NCBI GenBank assembly: GCA_034422835.1
Contig: DAOUJJ010000005.1
Coordinates: forward strand, 62,001-126,000
Reading direction: 5' to 3'
DNA: 64,000 nucleotides
From: VXMO01 sp034422835
GTDB taxonomy: Bacteria > Chloroflexota > Dehalococcoidia > UBA6926
Position 1 is the stretch's first letter, and the number at the start of each line of letters is the position of its first letter. Below the pieces are notes generated by a model that was not told the origin of the DNA, searched no databases, and saw nothing but the letters and a program-made list of their open reading frames with translations. Positions 25,261 through 33,615 of the stretch are shown piece by piece. The translations under genes were made by a program, and so were the position numbers.

Positions 25261-25770
25261 CTACTCCTCGCCGATGCCGTAGCGGGCAAATCGCCTGATG
25301 ACGATATTTTCACCCACCTTGGCGACGGTGTCGGTGAGAAGGTTGCCGATTGTGAGGCTTGCGTCCTTGACGAATGGTTGGTGGAGAAGACGTGGCTCGC
25401 CGGAGGACGTATCGAGATCATCGAGAGGGATTTCATCATCAATGGCCTGCGGATTCATCGCAGCGACCTGTAGGGCGATGTTGTGGGCGAGCTCCCTGAA
25501 ATCCTCGGTGCGCGCAACGAAATCCGTCTCGCAGTTGAGCTCAACGATCACGCCGATGCGCCCGCCTGCGTGAACGTAGGTCTCGATGAGTCCCTCGTTT
25601 GCCGCGCGTGAGGCCTTCTTGGCAACGGTGGCGATGCCGCGCTCCTTGAGCAAGTCGCTTGCCTTGTCCATGTCGCCCTGCGCATCCTCAAGTGCACGTT
25701 TGCAGTCCATGATGCCCGCGCCGGTGCGCTCCCGCAGTTCCTTGATGGCATCAGCTGAGATTGTCGTCAC
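25261..25770 (-). CDS. tsf: elongation factor Ts (short form)
   Basis: A 169-residue EF-Ts, the nucleotide exchange factor of EF-Tu. The UBA-like N-terminus IKELRERTGAGIMDCKRALEDAQGDMDKASDLLKERG and the core RIGVIVELNCETDFVARTEDFRELAHNIALQVAAMNP are typical. It has a single core subdomain, as in Thermus-type EF-Ts, and is shorter than the usual 195-290 residues. The C-terminal signature survives as VGENIVIRRFARYGIGEE. It follows rpsB by 128 bases. Confidence 0.95.
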   Translation of the reverse strand: MTTISADAIKELRERTGAGIMDCKRALEDAQGDMDKASDLLKERGIATVAKKASRAANEGLIETYVHAGGRIGVIVELNCETDFVARTEDFRELAHNIALQVAAMNPQAIDDEIPLDDLDTSSGEPRLLHQPFVKDASLTIGNLLTDTVAKVGENIVIRRFARYGIGEE

Positions 25771-25898
25771 TTCATACTCCTGCCGTTATTTTCTGCGCGC
25801 CGCCGTTGCGAGCAGCGCGGTCAGCGCCTGTTTCTCATCGAAGCCCGCGCGATTGCAAGCTTGCGTCTTACGTGGTTGAGTTGGATCAGGGTAGGGGG

Positions 25899-26720
25899 TC
25901 AGGCAGTCGCTGCGGCGGCCTCGCCCTCCTGCCTCATGTTCTGTCCCTCGGTGGCGCCCTCGATGACGGCATCGGCGATGCGGCCGGTCATCAGGCGAAG
26001 GGCGCGGATGGCGTCATCGTTGCCGGGAATCGGGTAATCAATGAGGTCAACGTTGCAGTCCGTATCGGCGATGGCGACGATTGGGATCCCCATCTTGCGC
26101 CCCTCGGCAATGGCGATCTTCTCGCGGGCCGCATCGATGACGTAGATCGCGCCCGGCATCTCCGTCATCTCCTTGATTCCGCCGAGATAACGGTTGAGCT
26201 TGGCGATACGATCTTCAAGCCGTCCCGCCTCTTTCTTGGGCAGGAATGCGAACTCTCCTTTGGCGCGGCGATCCTCCTGCCGCACGAGGTAGTCGATGCG
26301 CGACTGAATGGTGCGGAAATTGGTGAGAGTACCGCCCAGCCAACGCTGGTTGACCCATGGCTGTTCGGCGCGTGTAGCCTCCGATGAAATCGCGTCTTGC
26401 GCCTGCTTCTTGGTGCCGACGAAGAGCACCTTCTTGCCGGACATAGCGACTTCACGGACGAACTCAGCGGCCGCCTCAAGGCGATTGAGGGTCTTCTGGA
26501 GATCGATGATGTGGATGCCGTTGCGCTGCGTGAACACGAACGGCTTCATCTTGGGGTGCCAGCGGCGTGTGGGGTGTCCGAAATGGACTCCGGCCTCCAA
26601 CAGGGTCTTCATCGTGATTTCAGGCTTATCCCCGTCTTCCGGAGTCGGCGGCGTCTCCGCCGCAGCCTGAATCGTCGTCGTTTCCTCGCCGGACGTTGTT
26701 GTCTCACCGTCAGTCGTCAA
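25899..26720 (-). CDS. rpsB: 30S ribosomal protein S2
   Basis: A 273-residue S2. The core starts at MKTLLEAGVHFGHPTRRWHPKMKPFVFTQRNGIHIIDLQKT, with PWVNQRWLGGTLTNFRTI and ADTDCNVDLIDYPIPGNDDAIRA. The first 35 residues are a Thr/Glu-rich extension not present in most S2 proteins. It heads the operon with tsf and pyrH. Confidence 0.97.
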   Translation of the reverse strand: MTTDGETTTSGEETTTIQAAAETPPTPEDGDKPEITMKTLLEAGVHFGHPTRRWHPKMKPFVFTQRNGIHIIDLQKTLNRLEAAAEFVREVAMSGKKVLFVGTKKQAQDAISSEATRAEQPWVNQRWLGGTLTNFRTIQSRIDYLVRQEDRRAKGEFAFLPKKEAGRLEDRIAKLNRYLGGIKEMTEMPGAIYVIDAAREKIAIAEGRKMGIPIVAIADTDCNVDLIDYPIPGNDDAIRALRLMTGRIADAVIEGATEGQNMRQEGEAAAATA

Positions 26721-26757
26721 GAGCCACCCCTTTGAATCCGCAATGCATATCTGGCTC

Positions 26758-26763
26758 AGTATA
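26758..26763 (-). promoter_or_regulatory. probable extended -10 promoter element for rpsB
   Basis: The minus strand reads TGC-TATACT, an extended -10 motif, about 40 bases before ATG 26720. No good -35 is seen at 17 bases (TAAGCA). Confidence 0.4.
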
Positions 26764-26788
26764 GCATGCGAGCCATGAGATGCTTAGG

Positions 26789-26817
26789 TTGACCGCAGAT
26801 ACAACCACACATACAAT
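26789..26817 (+). promoter_or_regulatory. probable sigma-70-type promoter for the FmdB-dtd operon
   Basis: TTGACC (26789-26794), a 17-base spacer and TACAAT (26812-26817), each five of six to consensus. It is divergent from rpsB and gives about a 100-base leader before GTG 26925. Confidence 0.5.
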
Positions 26818-26924
26818 CTTATGTGCCGCCAAATACGAATTGGAATCGGAAATATGCCCGTATGGCCGGTGGCGGTTGACACGAAACCGGGTCAGTCCGG
26901 CCACGAGGGAACGGGGAAATAATC

Positions 26925-27188
26925 GTGCCACGATACGACTACGATTGCCCAGAATGCGACCTGCGCTTTGAGCTTCGGCAGAGTTTCGATGCGGAACCCG
27001 TCGCGCCGTGTCCAACCTGCCAGGCGGAGAGCAAGCGCGTACTGCACGTTCCGCAGGTTGTCTATAACGCGGACGGATTCTATACGAGTGAGCAGAAGAA
27101 GACCGGCTTTGGCAGCTATTGGAATCGCAAGGCGGAGGCCGAGGACCAGGGCAAGATGGACCCTGACACGGGAGTCGGCGCTTACTAG
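26925..27188 (+). CDS. FmdB-family zinc-ribbon protein
   Basis: An 87-residue protein starting with GTG. MPRYDYDCPECDLRFELRQSF and APCPTCQ give a four-Cys zinc ribbon (Cys8, 11, 29, 32) of the FmdB regulatory-domain type, followed by VVYNADGFYTSEQKKTGFGSYW as in other members. The family is widespread and of unknown function, although named after a putative regulator. A paralogue follows 62 bases downstream. Confidence 0.9.
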   Translation: MPRYDYDCPECDLRFELRQSFDAEPVAPCPTCQAESKRVLHVPQVVYNADGFYTSEQKKTGFGSYWNRKAEAEDQGKMDPDTGVGAY

Positions 27189-27250
27189 ATTGTAGGGCCG
27201 TCTCTGTCAGGCCTTTTCGATTCAATTACCAATCAACGGGAATAACAGTC

Positions 27251-27571
27251 ATGCCGATGTACGACTATGAGTGCCCATCATGCCCGCATCGCTTTACCGT
27301 GCGGCAGGGGTATCACGATGCTCGGAAGGCGACGTGCCCGGAGTGCGGCGACGAGGCAAAGCAGCGTATCTCCATGCCCGCCGTCGTGTTCAAGGGGAGC
27401 GGCTTCTATGTGAACGATTACGGCGGCAGGAAGACCGGGCAGCCGCCTGCAAGAGAGTCCGACGACGGCGGTGATTCCGGCGGAGACGCCTCAAGCGGCG
27501 ATGATCACGACCATGCCTCCGCCGGCGCATCGGACCATTCCCACCCCCACCCCCATCCCCATCCTCACTAA
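27251..27571 (+). CDS. FmdB-family zinc-ribbon protein with His-rich tail
   Basis: A 106-residue paralogue of the preceding gene: Cys8, 11, 29 and 32 form the ribbon, then VVFKGSGFYVNDYGGRKTG. The C-terminal 40 residues are Asp/Gly/Ser-rich and end in HSHPHPHPHPH after DDHDHASAGASD, a probable metal-binding tail. It ends 6 bases before dtd. Confidence 0.88.
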   Translation: MPMYDYECPSCPHRFTVRQGYHDARKATCPECGDEAKQRISMPAVVFKGSGFYVNDYGGRKTGQPPARESDDGGDSGGDASSGDDHDHASAGASDHSHPHPHPHPH

Positions 27572-27577
27572 ACATCC

Positions 27578-28042
27578 GTGCGGGTCGTCATTCAGCGAGT
27601 CTCACAGGCGAGCGTGCGCGTTGACGGCGAGATTATTGGTCAGACAGGGCACGGGGCGCTCATCCTGGCAGGTGTTAGGGACGGCGACACCGAGGAGGAC
27701 GTCCGCTACCTCGCGGGGAAGATACCCGGGCTCCGCATCTTTGCCGACGGCGAAAGCCATTTCCAAAACTCCGTGGCCGAGACGGGCGGCTCAGTGCTTG
27801 TCGTCAGCCAGTTCACCCTGTACGCGGATACGCGCAAGGGACGCAGGCCGAGTTTCGTGGAGGCGGCGCAGCCCGCAGAGGCTGAGCGGCTCTATGAACT
27901 GCTGGTCAGCGAGCTGCGCGAGCACGGGCTGACAGTCGAGACGGGACGTTTCGGGGCGATGATGGACGTGGAACTGGTCAACGACGGGCCAGTGACGATC
28001 ATCATCGACAGCGAGGACAGGCAGCGGGCCAGACGCGGTTAA
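27578..28042 (+). CDS. dtd: D-aminoacyl-tRNA deacylase
   Basis: A 154-residue DTD enzyme that hydrolyses D-aminoacyl-tRNAs, preventing D-amino acids entering protein. MRVVIQRVSQASVRVDGE, the active-site SQFTLYAD and NDGPVTI (cross-subunit Gly-Pro motif as NDGPVT) are all present. It starts with GTG 27578. Its 3' end overlaps the 3' end of the convergent Mrr-like gene by 4 bases. Confidence 0.96.
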   Translation: MRVVIQRVSQASVRVDGEIIGQTGHGALILAGVRDGDTEEDVRYLAGKIPGLRIFADGESHFQNSVAETGGSVLVVSQFTLYADTRKGRRPSFVEAAQPAEAERLYELLVSELREHGLTVETGRFGAMMDVELVNDGPVTIIIDSEDRQRARRG

Positions 28043-28551
28043 CCACCCAGATCCGGCGGTCGTATGGTCAATTCGGCGGAGATAAGAGCCAAAACGATCG
28101 CCACAATAACAACCAGCGAGATTCCAACGAACCACGGGATGTACTTCTGGAACGGCAGCGGCTCTTCAGGTCGCCTCAACGGCGGCCACATCGCGCCACG
28201 ATAGGCCAGAACCAGGTTCTCCAATGATTGGCCGGCGATAACCGTGACGCCGGCCTCCTCCACACGCTCCCGCGCGGCATCAGAAAGCTCTCCGTCAGTG
28301 ATCAGAAAGGCAGCTGTCGCCTGGAGCGACTCCTTTTGGTTGCTGAACTCCTCCACCACGGACGGGTCGAGTTTTCCAGGCGACACGCCGAATTCGAATC
28401 GCGCAATTGCGCGATGGCCGCGACCGTGAAGGATAACGAGATCGCCGATGGGCGGCTCCTCGCCGGACTCATTGGTGGGCAGCATGTAGCCGCCGCGTCC
28501 GAGATAGCCGAGAACGACGTCTTTAACGGTCTCCGGCTCGTAACGCCTCAT
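28039..28551 (-). CDS. membrane-anchored Mrr-like (restriction-endonuclease-fold) protein
   Basis: A 170-residue protein. Residues 50-125 (RAIARFEFGVSPGKLDPSVVEEFSNQKESLQATAAFLITDGELSDAARERVEEAGVTVIAGQSLENLV) follow the later half of the Mrr catalytic fold, including the FLITDGELSDAA strand and IAGQSLENL end. Canonical D-(x)n-ExK catalytic residues are not obvious. A transmembrane helix follows (about 138-160, YIPWFVGISLVVIVAIVLAL). Anchored Mrr-like proteins are of unknown function; a nuclease role is unproven. It lies 13 bases from the next minus-strand gene upstream. Confidence 0.7.
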   Translation of the reverse strand: MRRYEPETVKDVVLGYLGRGGYMLPTNESGEEPPIGDLVILHGRGHRAIARFEFGVSPGKLDPSVVEEFSNQKESLQATAAFLITDGELSDAARERVEEAGVTVIAGQSLENLVLAYRGAMWPPLRRPEEPLPFQKYIPWFVGISLVVIVAIVLALISAELTIRPPDLGG

Positions 28552-28564
28552 GGCCCGCGGATAA

Positions 28565-28939
28565 TCAGCGCCTGCGGCGTCGGCGGTTGGCGTTGGGCCT
28601 CATGCTTGGCGGCAGGCGCTTGCCGCCGCCGGGACCACGATAGGACGGCTCACCGGGCTCCGGGTTCTCAATCGGCGCGGGCGCCTCTCTGCGAGGAGTC
28701 TGTCCGGCGTTGCGCCTCCGACGCCACAGCCAGATGTAGACGGGAATCATCACCGCCGTGAAGTAAACTGTCGCGCCAACAATGATCTGTGACTCATACG
28801 TGGCGACGAAATCGCCCAGCGGAGTGCCGGACCGATTGTCGATGACCCATTGCATCGTCCACGGCAGATGGAGTGGGTTCAAGACAATGAAGCCCACGGC
28901 CACGAGGCCGATGATGTAGTTTCGGTAGACCTTGTTCAT
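28565..28939 (-). CDS. small membrane protein of unknown function
   Basis: A 124-residue protein with two membrane segments (about 8-30, IIGLVAVGFIVLNPLHLPW, and 50-72, IIVGATVYFTAVMIPVYIWLW) and a basic, Pro/Arg-rich cytoplasmic tail ending in NRRRRRR. I do not recognise a family. It precedes the Mrr-like gene in the same direction, so the two may act together at the membrane. Confidence 0.65.
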   Translation of the reverse strand: MNKVYRNYIIGLVAVGFIVLNPLHLPWTMQWVIDNRSGTPLGDFVATYESQIIVGATVYFTAVMIPVYIWLWRRRRNAGQTPRREAPAPIENPEPGEPSYRGPGGGKRLPPSMRPNANRRRRRR

Positions 28940-29120
28940 GTTGGATTATCGTGGGGTCAGGGGTTAGGGGATGTCAACGGCGAGAATCACGGATCCCTTT
29001 CGGTTCACGTTTGCCCACCCTTATTTGAAAACAACATAATATCTATTGTGCGAAGTTGGGTACGGCATCAAGAAAACAGGCCGTGAGTCCCTGCCCGACA
29101 GTTTTGAGGCCAAGCTGGGA

Positions 29121-29161
29121 AGCTCCGTTCACTCTTCGACAGGCTCAGGGTGAACGGAGCT
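29121..29161. terminator. long inverted repeat containing a family B repeat, downstream of hflX
   Basis: AGCTCCGTTCAC (29121-29132) is perfectly complementary to GTGAACGGAGCT (29150-29161), a 12-bp stem around the family B core TTCGACAGGCTCAG. It lies 37 bases after the hflX stop and could stop transcription from hflX, although no U-run follows. Confidence 0.5.
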
Positions 29162-29163
29162 TT

Positions 29164-29199
29164 GTCATTCTGAATGGAGCGCAGCGGAGTGAAGAATCT
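29164..29199. repeat. dispersed repeat family C, overlapping the hflX stop codon
   Basis: GTCATTCTGAATGGAGCGCA with a GGAGTGAAGAATCT end; its last bases are part of the hflX TAG (29198-29200). Confidence 0.75.
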
Positions 29200-30370
29200 A
29201 GCGTCGCGTCGAGGCGGCGAGGTTGAACTCGATGGCGCTGCGGAGGTCATCAAGGCCGCGGCCCGAGAGCACCGATACCGGGATGATTGTGAGGTCTGGC
29301 GTCTTGCCGAGAGCCTGATCCAGCAGCGCGCGGTATTCCGGCGACGACTCTGCATCAACGAGGTCCATCTTGTTCATGACGAGAATGCGCGGCTTGTCCG
29401 CCACCTCAAGCTCGTCCAAGAGCGAGAGCACCGATTTGTAGTGCATTGACGCGGCAGGCGCGTTGGCGTCCTCCACGTGGAGTAGAAGGTCGGCATCCTG
29501 CAATTCCTCAAGCGTTGCCCTGAAGGCCGCGACGAGGCTGTGCGGGAGTTTCTGGATGAAACCGACCGTGTCCGTGAGCAGTCCTTCACCCCCGGCCGGA
29601 AGCCGCATCATGCGTGTGACGGGGTCAAGCGTCGCGAACGGCTTGTCCTCCGCAAGCACGTCGGCACGCGTGAGCGCGTTCATCAGGGTGCTCTTGCCCG
29701 CGTTCGTATAGCCAATGAGAGAGACGGTGGGCAGGCCCTTGTTTTTGCGCGATTCACGGTGTTGAGCGCGGCGGCGGCGCACATCCTCCAACTGCCCCTT
29801 GAGACGGTGGATGCGGTTGCGGACAAGGCGGCGATCCGTTTCCAATTGAGATTCACCGGGGCCTCGCGTCCCGATGCCGCCGCCCAGACGCTCAAGGTGG
29901 CTCCACTGCCCCCGAATGCGCGGCAACAGGTACTCGTGCTGCGCCAATTCAACTTGCAGCCGCCCTTCCATGGACTGGGCGCGCTGCGCGAATATGTCCA
30001 GGATCAGCGCGGTCCTATCCAGCACCTTGACCTTGAAGGACTCTTCGAGGTTGCGCTGCTGCGTTGGGGTCAGCTCGTCATCGAGAATGACAGTGGAAAT
30101 CTCTTCGTCACGCGCGAGGTGGAGCATCTCTTCGAGCTTGCCGCTGCCCATGTAGTGAGCGGTGAAACGATCGAGCCGTTGGCGCTCAACAGCCACGACT
30201 GTGGCGCCGGCGCTCTGCGCAAGGGCGCTGAGTTCTTCAAGAGACTCATCGAGCAACGAGGACGCTCCCCTGCCCTTGACCGCCGCGCCGATGAGCAGCG
30301 CGCGTTCGTCGGGCCGGGCCGTTGCATGGCCGTTTGACCCCGGGCTGCTGCTGTTGCGTCGCTTGCTCAT
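29198..30370 (-). CDS. hflX: ribosome-associated GTPase HflX
   Basis: A 390-residue GTPase that splits and rescues stalled ribosomes. The HflX-specific N-terminal domain and coiled region are seen (AGATVVAVERQRLDRFTAHYMGSGKLEE, GGGIGTRGPGESQLETDRR), then the G domain: GYTNAGKSTL (G1), the Thr of PFATLDPVTR (G2), DTVGFI (G3) and NKMD (G4). ATG 30370 follows CGGAGG closely; upstream ATGs at 30454 and 30466 are possible but unlikely. The C-terminus ends in ASTRR at the edge of a family C repeat. Confidence 0.94.
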   Translation of the reverse strand: MSKRRNSSSPGSNGHATARPDERALLIGAAVKGRGASSLLDESLEELSALAQSAGATVVAVERQRLDRFTAHYMGSGKLEEMLHLARDEEISTVILDDELTPTQQRNLEESFKVKVLDRTALILDIFAQRAQSMEGRLQVELAQHEYLLPRIRGQWSHLERLGGGIGTRGPGESQLETDRRLVRNRIHRLKGQLEDVRRRRAQHRESRKNKGLPTVSLIGYTNAGKSTLMNALTRADVLAEDKPFATLDPVTRMMRLPAGGEGLLTDTVGFIQKLPHSLVAAFRATLEELQDADLLLHVEDANAPAASMHYKSVLSLLDELEVADKPRILVMNKMDLVDAESSPEYRALLDQALGKTPDLTIIPVSVLSGRGLDDLRSAIEFNLAASTRR

Positions 30371-30498
30371 CTGCCTCCGCGTATGTCCCTTGTAACGACT
30401 ACCCTCACGGGTCGTTGTGCGTTCAAGTATACGATGCAACGGCAGCAAACCCATCTTGGCGTACACCTTATGTGGCGCGCGTAGAATGAAATCAGGTC

Positions 30499-31962
30499 AT
30501 GAATCTGCATCAACCTGAGTCCGAACACCGCTCTCCTGAGCCTCGACAGAACCCGGGCCGTGCGCTGTCGTTCACGGTTGGACTGTCCCTGCTCCTGGTG
30601 TTCATCGTCCTGGTCGCCGGCGTGCGTGAAACGTTCGTTGTGCGGGACGCTGATCGGATATCGTTCGGCGGCCCGGGAACCTTCGGCATTCTCTCTGAGG
30701 CGATACGTGTCTTTGAAGAGACCACGGGTATTCCACTGCGTCCCGACCAGGACGACATCGACCGCACCATCTATTTCATGACCATTGCGGCTTCCGGCGA
30801 GCGGGGTTTCAATACCGCCGAACGCATCCTGTCCGAAGTGCAAAGTTCGAGTGAGGAAGTGCCGTCCGCGGTGCCTCCCGGCCTCGAGGACGTTTGGCGG
30901 GCGATGCAGATCCTCCGGCGAGATTACCCTGACGCGCCATTGGAGGCGGTCACGGAGGCTGCGCGGCGGGGACTGTTTGTGCGCGGCGAAGACCCTGCCC
31001 TCACGTTCCTGGATGCCGGACAGTATGAGGATGCGCAGGAGTTCTTCGCGGAGAGCTCCTATGAGGGCATCGGGGCGCGTGTCGGAAACACGGGTGAGAT
31101 CAACGTAATCTCGGACGTATTCATCGGCGGCCCCGCGGAAGCGGCAGGACTGCAGGCGGGCGACGGCATCGTGTCGGTAGACGGCGTGGACGTGACGGGA
31201 ATGGCAGTCAATGACCTGGTGGAAATCGTCAAGGGAGAGAGCGGCACTGAGGTCGTGCTTGAGATAAGGCGGCCATGGGACGACCCCGCTAACCGGATAA
31301 GCGTCACGGTCGTGCGTGGAGTGGTAGCGACATCCCTTGAGACGCGAATCTTTGGCGAGGACACAGGACGACCATTGATCGGCTACATACGAGTCGAACG
31401 CTTTCACCGGGAAACCGGGGATGATTTCCGTGAAGCGCTGGGAAACCTGCTCGAGCGAGACATCGAGGGGCTGATCCTGGATGTTCGCTCGAATCCCGGC
31501 GGCTCACTGTCCGGCGCAGTCAGCATCGTCGGGGAATTCGTTCCGGATGGACTCGCGATGTACGAGGTGACGCGCGAGGGCCGCCGCATCGAATGGGAGG
31601 TCGACGAGGACGGACAGGCCTATGAACTACCCCTGGCGGTTCTTGTCAATGGATTCTCGGCCAGCGCGTCTGAGGTCGTGGCCGGCGCCCTGCAGGATCA
31701 TGAACGTGCCACACTATACGGCACCCGAACATTCGGCAAGGGCAGCGTGCAGGCGTTCCAGGAACTGAGCGACGGTTCCGCACTGTACGTGACCGTCTCG
31801 AATTGGCACACGCCGTCAGGACGTCAGATCCAGGAAACAGGAATTGCACCGAACGTAGTGATAGTCCCAACGCTCGGCGACTACATCAATGATCGTGATC
31901 CGTCGCTGGCAACAGCCTATTGGGACCTTGTTGATGAACTCGCGCCAGCGCCCGCGGCGTGA
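30499..31962 (+). CDS. S41-family C-terminal processing protease
   Basis: A 487-residue secreted or membrane-anchored Tsp/CtpA-type protease. One N-terminal membrane helix (about 22-44), an unusual 100-residue region, a PDZ domain (about 190-275, ISDVFIGGPAEAAGLQAGDGIVSVDGVDV), then the catalytic core with RSNPGGSL and NGFSASASEVVAGAL. The Ser/Lys dyad is probably Ser389 and Lys414, spaced 25 residues as in D1/Tsp enzymes. It is divergent from hflX. Substrates unknown. Confidence 0.93.
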   Translation: MNLHQPESEHRSPEPRQNPGRALSFTVGLSLLLVFIVLVAGVRETFVVRDADRISFGGPGTFGILSEAIRVFEETTGIPLRPDQDDIDRTIYFMTIAASGERGFNTAERILSEVQSSSEEVPSAVPPGLEDVWRAMQILRRDYPDAPLEAVTEAARRGLFVRGEDPALTFLDAGQYEDAQEFFAESSYEGIGARVGNTGEINVISDVFIGGPAEAAGLQAGDGIVSVDGVDVTGMAVNDLVEIVKGESGTEVVLEIRRPWDDPANRISVTVVRGVVATSLETRIFGEDTGRPLIGYIRVERFHRETGDDFREALGNLLERDIEGLILDVRSNPGGSLSGAVSIVGEFVPDGLAMYEVTREGRRIEWEVDEDGQAYELPLAVLVNGFSASASEVVAGALQDHERATLYGTRTFGKGSVQAFQELSDGSALYVTVSNWHTPSGRQIQETGIAPNVVIVPTLGDYINDRDPSLATAYWDLVDELAPAPAA

Positions 31963-31968
31963 GCGCGA

Positions 31969-32172
31969 CTAGTCGTTGCTGTCAGAACCCTCGCCGCCGC
32001 CGAGATACGCTTCGGGGTTGCCGATAAACTTCTGCCGCTCGGACAGGCTCCTGAAGTAGTACCACCTGCCATCATGGCGGAACTTGGTGCCGACGCGGTT
32101 GTTGCCGTTGTCGATCTCCGTAACCTCGCTGTCGGAAAACTCGTACCCGGTAACAGGATCTGTTTCAGCCAT
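31969..32172 (-). CDS. small YHS-like domain protein
   Basis: A 67-residue protein. DPVTGYEF and KFRHDGRWYYFRSLSERQKFIGNPEAYL mimic the YHS pattern (DPVCGM ... YYFCSEHC...F..NP..YL), but the Cys residues are replaced, so the metal site is lost. ATG 32172 after a G-rich site is preferred to ATG 32214. It is convergent with the S41 protease gene, 6 bases apart. Confidence 0.65.
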   Translation of the reverse strand: MAETDPVTGYEFSDSEVTEIDNGNNRVGTKFRHDGRWYYFRSLSERQKFIGNPEAYLGGGEGSDSND

Positions 32173-32322
32173 CCCCACTCCCCCACTTTCTACGTGTTCA
32201 AGGCAATAATTCATGCCGACTGTACGCCGCCGCCCAATTGCATGTCAAGAAGCGAGACGTGTCCTGGAGCGACCACGTTAGTATTGATGGGCAGTCATGC
32301 AACACGGAACGGCGCAAGAGGA

Positions 32323-33495
32323 ATGACAACAAGACACCTGCTGATTCGCTACCACGAGGTGGCGCTCAAGGGCAAGAACCGCGGCGTGTTTGTCGGCGCG
32401 TTGGCTAACAACGTGCGCAAGGCGCTGGCACGGGCCGGGCTGGATCATCCCGTTCGGCAGGAACGCAGCCAGATTCGTGTGGATCTGCCGGACGAGGCAG
32501 ATGCCTCCCCTGCCCTGAGCGCGCTTTCCCGCGTCTATGGCATCGCCCGCATCGCACCGGCCCTCCGTACAGGCCTGGAGTTTGACGAGATCGTCGACGG
32601 TGTCAGGGACGTTATTCGCGCCGAATGGAACGGCGCAGAGACCTTCCGCGTTTCCGCATCCCGGTCAGACAAACGCTATCCGTTGACCTCTGTCGACCTA
32701 AACAACCGTATCGGCGCTCTCGTGGAAGAGGAGACCGGCGCGGCGGTCAAGCTGCGCGGAGCGGATATCGATCTGCGTGTGGACGTACGGGAGAAGGGCG
32801 CGTTTGTCTACGTGGAGTCCATTCCCGGCGCGGGCGGGCTGCCGGTTGGCAGTTCCGGCCACGTCATGGCGCTGTTGTCAGGCGGCATCGATTCGCCGGT
32901 CGCGGCGGCGCGTATGTTCCGGCGTGGGTGCACGGTGGACTTTGTCCACTTCCACAGTTTCCCGCTCGTGGACGGTTCATCGCGGGACAAGGCACGAGAC
33001 CTCGTGCGCGTTCTGGATGAATCACAGTTCGGGTCACGGCTGCACCTCGTTCCGTTCGCGGACGCGCAGCGGCAGATCGTCGCGGCGGTCAACCCGGCGT
33101 ATCGGGTAGTTGCCTACAGGCGATTCATGGTGCGGGCGGCGGAGGAACTCGCGAGGCGCGGCGGCGCGTTAGCGCTTGTAACGGGTGAGAGCATCGGGCA
33201 GGTGGCCAGCCAGACCGTGGAGAATATCGCCACCATTGACTCGGTGGCTACTATGCCCGTGCTGCGGCCTCTGGTCGGCATGGACAAGAACGAGATCATC
33301 GCAGAGGCCCGAAGGCTGGAGACGTTTGATATTTCAATCTTGCCGGATGAGGACTGCTGCTCACTCTTCGTGCCGAAACATCCGGTTCTGCGGTCTTCGC
33401 CGGGCGAGGCTGAGCGCATGGAAAACGTGCTGGACGTGGACGAGCTGGTCAGGATGAGCGCGGACGCTGCACAGATGGTGACGTTCGGGGAGTGA
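32323..33495 (+). CDS. thiI: tRNA 4-thiouridine synthase ThiI
   Basis: A 390-residue ThiI with the N-terminal ferredoxin-like and THUMP domains (LLIRYHEVALKGKNRGVFVGAL to about 170) and the PP-loop ATPase with SGGIDSPVAA. The C-terminal rhodanese domain of the long form is absent; CCSLFVPKHPV retains the Cys pair. It transfers sulfur to U8 of tRNA and, in some species, to the ThiS pathway. ATG 32323 matches the family N-terminus; ATG 32287 is possible. No thiamine gene is nearby. Confidence 0.95.
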   Translation: MTTRHLLIRYHEVALKGKNRGVFVGALANNVRKALARAGLDHPVRQERSQIRVDLPDEADASPALSALSRVYGIARIAPALRTGLEFDEIVDGVRDVIRAEWNGAETFRVSASRSDKRYPLTSVDLNNRIGALVEEETGAAVKLRGADIDLRVDVREKGAFVYVESIPGAGGLPVGSSGHVMALLSGGIDSPVAAARMFRRGCTVDFVHFHSFPLVDGSSRDKARDLVRVLDESQFGSRLHLVPFADAQRQIVAAVNPAYRVVAYRRFMVRAAEELARRGGALALVTGESIGQVASQTVENIATIDSVATMPVLRPLVGMDKNEIIAEARRLETFDISILPDEDCCSLFVPKHPVLRSSPGEAERMENVLDVDELVRMSADAAQMVTFGE

Positions 33496-33547
33496 GGCAG
33501 AGAACCGAGCAGCGGCGCTAATGAGACTGAAATATCGCACGAGCGCA

Positions 33548-33578
33548 TTGGCGCATGGGGCGCGGCGGCGGCTATACT
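33548..33578 (+). promoter_or_regulatory. possible promoter of the malic enzyme gene
   Basis: TTGGCG (33548-33553), a long 19-base spacer, and TATACT (33573-33578), about 38 bases before GTG 33616. The -10 is good, the -35 weak. Confidence 0.3.
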
Positions 33579-33615
33579 GACTGCTCAAGCGCAATGCGCC
33601 TTGGGGGAGGTGTAC

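Noticed and set aside
32074..32322. Longer thiI open frame upstream of 32323
   Set aside because: The upstream part overlaps the YHS-like gene on the other strand and matches no ThiI domain.
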